64,000 nt of DNA from Acheta domesticus (taxonomy: Eukaryota; Arthropoda; Insecta; Orthoptera; Gryllidae), in NCBI GenBank assembly GCA_031308135.1, contig JAHLJT010008756.1, forward strand, positions 75,871,397 to 75,935,396, given 5' to 3'. The stretch's first letter is position 1, and every line of letters starts with the position of its first letter. The notes under the pieces are model-generated. The model ran no database searches. It saw only the letters and a program-made list of their open reading frames with translations, and was not told where the DNA came from. Position numbers and translations under genes: made by a program. Of the stretch, positions 57,340 to 64,000 are shown in pieces.

Positions 57340-60320
57340 ACAAAATACGACGAAGGATATCTCAATCACGGACACTTGCTCACTAAGAGCACACCATTGC
57401 ATCGAGTTCGAATGCCTTTGCACGCTTCGTCGTTGAGAGGGGGGGACGTCGGGCACATGCGCTGCACACTGCGTCCCGAAAGCGTTGGAGACATTCGCCA
57501 ACAGCCTGAGCTGCTCTTCCACACTACCTGCGTTGCGTAGATATGGATCAGCTGATGCAGATCGCACGGAAGACCGAATAAATGAAAAAATCTAAAAATA
57601 ACTCAAAGGAAAAATGATTTTTTTTGAATTTCCTTGGGGGTTGACAAACGACTTGCACACCCAAAGAAAACACCCCTGCTGTGGAGAACACTATGTCGTA
57701 ATCTTTATGTACCTTACGTGTTAATTCCTTAGTTTTATTTTTAATTATTTGAAGAACTTTGAAAAATGTACGGGAGTTAGTGCTTCATATCCAAGCTATT
57801 AGATTTGTTCAAATATCTTATTTTTTAAACCATTTTGAATAGATCTACAATATTGTATTGATCATTGAAATTACATTACAAATTCCCCTTTCAACATACT
57901 CGGAAAACATTTCACAAAGCGAATAGACTAAAGAACGAAACTTTTAAATTTTATTCGTGAATAATATTTTTTGACAATCAAATATGTACTAACCTAATTA
58001 TCACACAGGTCAAAAGAGATTGTCAATATTTACAGTGCATATGTGGACTTAATCGTTCGCTGTTTGGAAAAGCGAGACGTTGGAGAGAAAGTAGCCATTT
58101 CAGAGCACTTGTACTTTTACATTGTTCACACCCGTATGAATGAGAAAGATAAAACAGCCTCCACTAAGGAAGATGCAATCGTTTGCTACTAAGATTTTTC
58201 AACGATATCACACGAAGAAAAAACGCAGCATTCTCTGAACTCTATACGAGTTTGATAATTTTATAATTACAATATTTACAAATCCATATTCTCTTACTTT
58301 CAATGTCGGTCTGTAAACGCTTTGAAATGTCTATTAGTTGCCATATTTAAATATACTTGAGTGTTATTGTGAGAAAACAACGTCGGATAATCAACAAAAC
58401 ACATCATTAAAAAAAGTTTTGGGCATGTTTATGCTCTGTTTTCCATTTGCAAAATTCAGCAAAGGATGGTTATTACCTTCTTGATTAGGATTATTTTTTA
58501 TGTCATTGGCATATGTAATATGCCATCTCTGCAAAAAAATTCATTGAACCGAGAGGACTCACAACACATGCCAAATAACAAGTAAGAATGTATTGATGTA
58601 AAGTACTGTTTACTGTACATCACCTAAAAGCGAGACAAAATTTGTTTCAATTGAAGGATTCGGATTAGTGCTGATCTTCAACTTGTCAGCATACACAATG
58701 ACAATGTTTTCATTCTTATTATTCAATTCATGCTCTTAGAATTGTTCACAAACTCAAATCTTTAAAATCAGATATGGATCAAACAACTATTGTAATATCA
58801 GAAGTAAAGTTTAAATACAGGAAACATCAGTTGAAAAAGGAAAGATGTGAAATAGAAGTAGTCAACGTATTTTCAAATAGAAAAACACCACTACATATAT
58901 GATTTTCGTAATTTGACACAATGTTACCATTTAGTCAGAGGAAATAAAACTTCAAAACTTAAAATGAAAGGCAAAAAGCGCCTTTCTCAGTTCTTCGTCT
59001 TCTTGCGGAAAACTGATGACGTGATAGTTTCCTAAAATTTGATATTAAATTAATTACCTTTAACAAGCAAAAGGCAAATTACAAAGCAATTTCGCATGTA
59101 AATTATTCCACCGCGAGGCTGTGTTTCTCCCACTTGTTACACGCCCTCAGTCACGAAACCTCTCAACTCTCAAGTTTATTCTCGAAGCGAAGTTTTCTAC
59201 TTTTCTCATCTGAGTGGCCGCGTAATACGCTGCTATCTGTACAAAACAGCATCGCCCGGGGGAGAACGGAGTCTTCACGGTGCTGGACACCGTAAATGGA
59301 ATATTCCAAGCACGAACAATTAATGCGTCAAAAACATCGTTTCACTCGCGCAGCGCTTCTCAAGAGACAGTCCGCAGCAGAGTGGCTCATCGCAAGCGGA
59401 ACGGACCGCGACGGGTGTTGGAAGGGGTGGCTGCCTCGTTGCGGAGGTTCGGTTTCTGACGCTATCATTGACAGTGAGGTGTTGAAACAAGATGTATGAG
59501 GACTATCCTACTCATGAAATTTTACTGGATAGCCTTCTCGATTCGGACCATACAAAACTCAAAGACACAGACACAAAAGTATCCTTTTTATGTACCACCT
59601 TTACAGAATTTATTATTAATGCTGCTGTTTTTTTTTTTGTTTGCAAAGAGACCTTATATAATTTTCTGCTTGCTTATTATCTCTGGTTGCTTCTGCGAAT
59701 AATATAGGCAATTTAAAAATTATTTTTTTCTAAATAAAAAGTTTTTGAGTCAGACTAGATCGATTGGGGAATATTCATTTGGAAAAAAATTCTCAAACAG
59801 TTTAGGTACTAATGTTCAGGCATGGAACGAATGACATTTTGAAAAACAACACATTTTGGTAACTGGATATCCAAAAATCTTGTTAAAATTTTTATTTCCG
59901 TTCAAATCGCGAAATAGAGTTTTCGCAGCATTCATTACTTTCTGTATTCTACTATGTATGGTACTTCGCATGTACGCACGTACACGAGAAAGTAAAATTC
60001 ATTGTTTGATTTACCCTCCATCTAGGAGAGATACACGAGATAAATTTATCGAAATTAAGATACACGTACAATAGAAAATATGCAAGCAACTTGTTAAGTT
60101 TTGTAAAACAAAAAAGAATCAATTACGTTTTCTCTCCATGAGTGACTGCAAACATTTTAAAACATTAGAACTGCTGTAGACGAGTCGGCTAATCAAAGAG
60201 GTTCAGTGGAGCAGACGCCTCTGCATGGCTGTAGATCACAACAGGTTGGGGGACGCGAGTTAGGTTGACCAGGATATGCCTTTGGCCAAGATACTGTATG
60301 TGGCTGGACGGCCGTGACAA
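57340..60320. other. no gene recognised
   Basis: Mostly AT-rich. A short GC-balanced patch at 59290-59460 holds a 67-codon frame that I cannot assign. ACACCCCTG near 57675 could be another DNA-transposon end. Confidence 0.35.
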
Positions 60321-60321
60321 T

Positions 60322-60482
60322 TGTGTAGGGGAGCCTTAGACAGGTGCAGGAGGCGCTGTATTTGTTTTACTTACGATAACATACATAGAAACGGGTCCTT
60401 AGAAACCGGTACATAAAACCAATTTTATTCGAAATAAAAGTTATAGAAAGTCGTAGGGCTTTTTAATTGTGAGAACATAACA
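60322..60482 (+). repeat. 5' LTR (start approximate)
   Basis: TGTGTAGGGG near 60322 could be the 5' end; the right boundary CATAACA at 60476-60482 is set by the primer-binding site that follows. The start is uncertain because no second LTR is in view. Confidence 0.4.
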
Positions 60483-60483
60483 C

Positions 60484-60495
60484 TGGCGACAAGGA
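60484..60495 (+). promoter_or_regulatory. primer-binding site
   Basis: TGGCGACAAGGA begins two bases after the CA end of the LTR. TGG is the complement of a tRNA CCA end, as expected for minus-strand priming. The tRNA species was not identified. Confidence 0.55.
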
Positions 60496-60497
60496 AA

Positions 60498-61330
60498 ATG
60501 TCAAATACAGCGCCCACTTAGAACAGTTTGCACAACTTATTATACTTATGCAGCAACAGATACAACTCCAGCAACAACACACAGCTTGCCAGCAGTTTCA
60601 GAACCAACAGTTGGCAGTACAATAGCAGTTCCAACAACAGCAAGCAGCAGCGCAGCAACAGGGCAATAATTACGGAAGCATTGGAGGGGATGTGTCTGAC
60701 CTTCGGAGCGCGTCCCTACCACAGTTTGATAGAGAGAAGGAAGAGTGATGTACTTATAAAGAGAAACTATAACAGCATCTATGGGTTAGACAAAGACGAC
60801 ATGAAAAGGGCATTCGTTCTGTGTTGCATTCGCAGTGAAACGTGCAATTTGTTAAGGAATGTGTCCAGAGTGAGAAATAACAGAATTACTTTGGAAAACA
60901 ATTAAGGCAGAATTAGATATATATTTTGCTAAAGCGCCATATATAGTTGCTTCTAGATATGGATTTTTTCAGAACACAAAAAAGGAAATCCAGTACTCCT
61001 GAGGAATAGGTTCGATTCGAGGCCATCAAGGTCAATGATCCGACCTTAAAAGAAGTAGAACTAAAACCATTAGAGAAATAGCAAGTTCGGAATCAGTGAG
61101 TTTTGTTAAGAGAGATGACAGGCTCAGATATGTGAGCGAAGACAGAACAGGGAGACAGAACTGCAGAGAGACCAGCAACAGTGACAGTAGTATTAAAAGA
61201 GCTAGCAATTAAAAGAGAAGGGTTCAATAGCAAGTGGCCGAAGTCTTGTAAGGATTGTATTAAGAAGCATCCTAAGGACACATGTATTAACAAGTTTTCA
61301 GGCACGCTGAAAACTTCTTCCCAAGAGGAG
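60498..61330 (+). pseudogene. gag relic
   Basis: After a Gln-rich N terminus (MQQQIQLQQQHTACQQ), a broken frame contains LPQFDREKEE, then LDKDDMKRAFVLCCIRSETC and NLLRNV, then AELDIYFAKAPYIVASRYGF. This order is that of Gag capsid regions in insect Gypsy elements. At least four stops or shifts interrupt it. The later part is poorly conserved and no zinc knuckle was seen. Confidence 0.6.
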
Positions 61331-61343
61331 ACACATTAGAGAA

Positions 61344-61812
61344 ATGTGTCAGAGTTGGCTAGCGAAGGTGGCACAGGAAGAAGAAATGGAAACTGATATG
61401 GTAGCTGAAGTATTTAATAGGGAAGGTAAGAAGAAGCTCTTTATACAATTTCAGTTTGGTAGCGAGTTGATGAATTTCTTGGTGGACACAGGAACAGCAC
61501 CCATATTAATTAATTTAAAAACTTATCACAGGTTAGGTCTCCTCATTGTGGAAAAAAAACAACATAAAATTTGTCAGCTTTTGCAAGAGTCCCATTAAAA
61601 TCAAAGGCAAGATTTATTTAAATGCAGAATACAAGAAAAAGAAGAAGCAGTTAGAGCTCGTAGTAGTAGTAGTAGATAGATACGGTGTAACGAATATGCT
61701 GGGTCTTGACATTTTTAACAACCTAGGGTTTGAAATAGTTGATCAAATTGAGATTACACCTAAAATAGGCTTAGACTGCTTTAATATAAGATATGAAAAA
61801 ATAATTCTTTGA
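61344..61812 (+). pseudogene. aspartic protease region
   Basis: LFIQFQFGSELMNFLVDTGT puts the catalytic DTG at 61485-61493, followed by PILINLKTYHRLG. A frame change near 61560 leads to GVTNMLGLDIFNNLGFEIVD, the second conserved protease block. In Gypsy elements this enzyme cleaves the Gag-Pol product. It forms a continuous domain apart from the shift. Confidence 0.65.
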
Positions 61813-61989
61813 GGTGTTTTATCCGGGCTTGTGAGAGTATAGTTCATTTCAAGCACATTTTCAGCTAAAAGAAAATTGTAAACTTTGTTTCTACAAGGCT
61901 CGATCAGTGCGTTAGGCACTGCGGGAAGCAATAGACGCAGATCTTTGAGGATTCGAACGAGGTGTAATTTCATCTATTAAAACTAGGAA

Positions 61990-62656
61990 GTGGGCCAAGC
62001 CTCCTGTTAAGAAGCAAAATGGAAGCCTAAGATCGTGCGGGGACTTTAAGAATACCGTCAATCAGCAGTTGGAAGTGGAGCAATTCTCCAAGCTAAAATC
62101 GGAAGACCTTTTCCAGAAATTGATGGGAGACCATGAGTACACAAAGACAAATCTTAAGGATGCATATCTACAACTACATTTGGATGAACAGTCAAGAAAG
62201 ATTCTAGAGGTGAACACCCTACTAGGCTTGTTTCAATTTTACAGATTACCATTTGGGGTTTCATCAGCAGCAGTTATATTTCAACGTTTGGAACAGATTA
62301 AGAGACAATGTTAGAGATGAATTAACTATTTGAACGACGTTGTGGTATTGAGTACTACGCCTCAGAACACTTAGACAATTTAAGATGATTGTTGACGAAG
62401 CTAAGAGAAAGTGGATTAAAGGTAAACTGGTCCAAGTATTATTTATTTTCAAGATCAGGTGATATTTTTAGGTCACGTGGTAGACAAGACAGATATAGCT
62501 CCAACGCAAAGCCATATAGAAGCAATTAAACAGCTACCTGCTCCTAGGGATGTAAAGCAGTTAAAGGCATTGATACGTAAAATAAATTACAATAAATGTA
62601 TTAAAAGTTTTTCATTTATATCAGTTCCGTTAAATGCTTTAAAAAGAAAGGTATAA
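61990..62656 (+). pseudogene. reverse transcriptase region, active site altered
   Basis: Motifs in order: SLRSCGDFKNTVNQQL, TKTNLKDAYLQLHLDE (first catalytic Asp), LFQFYRLPFGVSSAAVIFQR, then, after two stops, INYLNDVVV (62321-62347). The catalytic YxDD has become YLND at 62327-62338, which would abolish polymerisation. GDIFLGHVVDKTDIAPTQSH and the connection to RNase H follow. Stops at 62312, 62318 and further 3' confirm decay. Confidence 0.8.
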
Positions 62657-62689
62657 AGTTAGTATGGACTAAGAAGTGCCAGTTGGCAT

Positions 62690-63360
62690 TACACTAGTTG
62701 AAGAAAGCAATTCTTGGTGCGGTGCGCTTGTATCATTTTGTACCTGGAAGAATAACTACGATTGCCACAAATACATCAGATAATGGGGTTGCAGTTGTTC
62801 TGTCACAGAAGAATTACGTAGGTGTTGAAAGGCCGATTTGCGTTCGCTTCAAAAACTCTAAAAAGTATCAGCAATAGTGCTCTAAGTTTAAAAAGGATGC
62901 TTTGGCAATCACTTTTGGAGTACAAAAATTAAACGATTTTGTTTATGGAGCAAAGTTTCATTTAATAACGGATCACAAACCTTTGGTGCAGTTGTTTCAT
63001 CCAGGCGAGAAAATGCCTGAAGTTACAGCTCAAGAGGTGGTGTTATTTCTCACGGATTATAATTATCAAATTCCCTTTACGAGTACCACTAGGCATGCAA
63101 ATGCAAGTGCGTTGGCAATGCTACACTGTGGCCCGCATATAGAATTTAATGCATCAGAATGCATTCAATGCAATGCGTTCAAATTGACACTGAAGGGAAG
63201 GAGCTCATATAAGATTTCCCCATTAATGCAGCCGCAGTTATGGCGGCCCCGGAATGAGACGAGAAGTTACGGAAGGCGAGACTTCATCCGAAAAGGGTGG
63301 CCATCGAAGTTGCTAAGAAGTTATCCCAAATGGTATAGTAGAAGAGATTCTGTCAGTTAA
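62690..63360 (+). pseudogene. RNase H region
   Basis: LKKAILGAVRLYHF and TIATNTSDNGVAVVLSQ (the usual TDAS changed to TNTS) are followed, after shifts, by LAITFGVQKLNDFVYGAKFH and LITDHKPLVQLFHPGEKMP, then FLTDYNYQIPF. These are the hallmarks of Ty3/Gypsy RNase H, here lacking the first acidic residue. Confidence 0.75.
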
Positions 63361-63429
63361 GGCACGAGTAATGTTACTTGCATCGGATCAGTAGACACGA
63401 GTGGTAATCCCTCGGTCGCTCAAGAAAAG

Positions 63430-64000
63430 TGTATTAAAGCTGCTCCACGAAGGCCACTGGGGTCTAGTTAAAACTAAACAATTAGCTCGTAGATACTGTT
63501 CTTGTTAAGGAACCAGTCAAGACACACAGCAGTTAGTGAGGTGATGTGAAAGTTGTCAGATCAATCAGAATGCACCATGGAAATACCATGTACGAGGCCC
63601 CCTACCACAGTAGTCATGGAAGAGAGTTCACGTAGACTATGCGGGCCTTTTCTGGAACTCTATGTGGTTGATTGTGATAGATGCTTTTTCCAAATACGCA
63701 TAGGTAGTTGATATGCGATCTACGACAGCATCGAAGATCTGGAGAAAGTGTTCGTCTCAGAAGGCCTTCCCATGTGTTGGTCTCCGATAACGGGATGCAG
63801 TTTAATTCATCGGACTTCGCTGAATTTGGCAAGGTGAATGGAGTGCAACACATCTGCGCTCCACCATTTCAATCGCACACGAATGGAGAAGTAAAACGAT
63901 GTGTCCAGACATTCAAAAGAGCAATGCGCAAGGTGAGGCGCAGAGGGTTAACGGAGACCAGTGCTCTTTTGCGGGTGCTGGCTACCTATTGAGAACTTCC
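63430..64000 (+). pseudogene. integrase region, incomplete at the edge
   Basis: LLHEGHWGLVKTKQLAR gives the His pair and CESCQINQN the Cys pair of the HHCC zinc domain. RVHVDYAGPF carries the first catalytic Asp, VSDNGMQFNSSDFAEF (about 63779-63826) the second, and QSHTNGEVKRC the Glu, all in different frames across several stops. The C-terminal part runs beyond the window. Confidence 0.75.

Larger units (their letters stand above)
60322..64000 (+). mobile_element. degenerate Ty3/Gypsy LTR retrotransposon, cut by the window edge
   Basis: In order: a short 5' LTR, a primer-binding site, gag relic, protease, reverse transcriptase, RNase H and integrase, all on the plus strand; the gag-PR-RT-RH-IN order is that of Ty3/Gypsy elements. 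The compact structure and short LTR recall the Mag/K02A2.6-like group. Frameshifts and stops are scattered through all genes, so it is inactive. The integrase end, 3' LTR and right target duplication lie beyond 64000. Confidence 0.85.

Noticed and set aside
57640..57680. ACACCCCTG as the second end of the hAT-like element at 57.05-57.33 kb.
   Set aside because: It has the same orientation as the first end, so the two cannot bound one element.

Overview
This window looks like AT-rich, intron-containing, repeat-laden DNA from an arthropod, most likely a hemimetabolous (polyneopteran-type) insect. The sequence-based reasons are: a four-exon gene for a secreted, cuticle-like VPVP-repeat protein with a tiny first exon; the last exon of a chemosensory ionotropic receptor; many tRNA-derived SINEs; palindromic TA-flanked MITEs; and relics of Ty3/Gypsy, R2-like, Penelope-like, hAT and possible piggyBac elements. 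I cannot name the species.

Layout. 1-8 kb is mostly unrecognised AT-rich sequence with a SINE relic (about 2.9 kb), a decayed transposase fragment (about 4.2 kb) and a 348-bp foldback element (6607-6954). At 8035-8403 is the terminal exon of an ionotropic receptor, carrying a frameshift and a 54-bp in-frame tandem duplication, with a palindromic MITE just behind it. 9.5-12.5 kb holds a foldback retroelement with a 14-bp target duplication, a SINE pair and the 3' end of an R2-like LINE ending in an (AAT)n tract. 12.5-23.4 kb is mainly gene-free, with a SINE (16.2 kb), a second palindromic MITE (17.86-18.10 kb), two related GC-rich repeat patches and a possible piggyBac relic. 23491-25373 is a whole but decayed hAT transposon with an 8-bp target duplication.

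28.5-39.3 kb carries the one gene I can rebuild from promoter to poly(A) signal, on the minus strand: TATA box, a 4-codon exon 1, a large exon 2 (Ala-rich signal peptide, low-complexity and Q/E-rich coiled-coil parts), exon 3 (VPVP repeat) and exon 4 (His/Arg/Lys-rich tail). All junctions are phase 0 and the predicted protein is 480 residues. Its introns are heavily invaded: a SINE lies 28 nt upstream of the exon 4 acceptor, a TA-flanked MITE lies 44 nt past the exon 3 donor, and a palindromic MITE plus a decayed second copy of exon 3 sit in intron 2.

39.7-48 kb is a SINE-rich region with a Penelope-like relic and a solo-LTR-like insertion nested in a SINE. 48-60 kb is nearly empty apart from local duplications, two SINEs, a (TA)n(GA)n microsatellite and a hAT-like end. 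From about 60.3 kb to the edge lies a degenerate Ty3/Gypsy element (LTR, primer-binding site, gag, protease, RT, RNase H, integrase) cut by the window end. Apart from the VPVP gene, and possibly the receptor exon, nothing here looks like an active gene. I saw no operon, CRISPR or prokaryotic feature.
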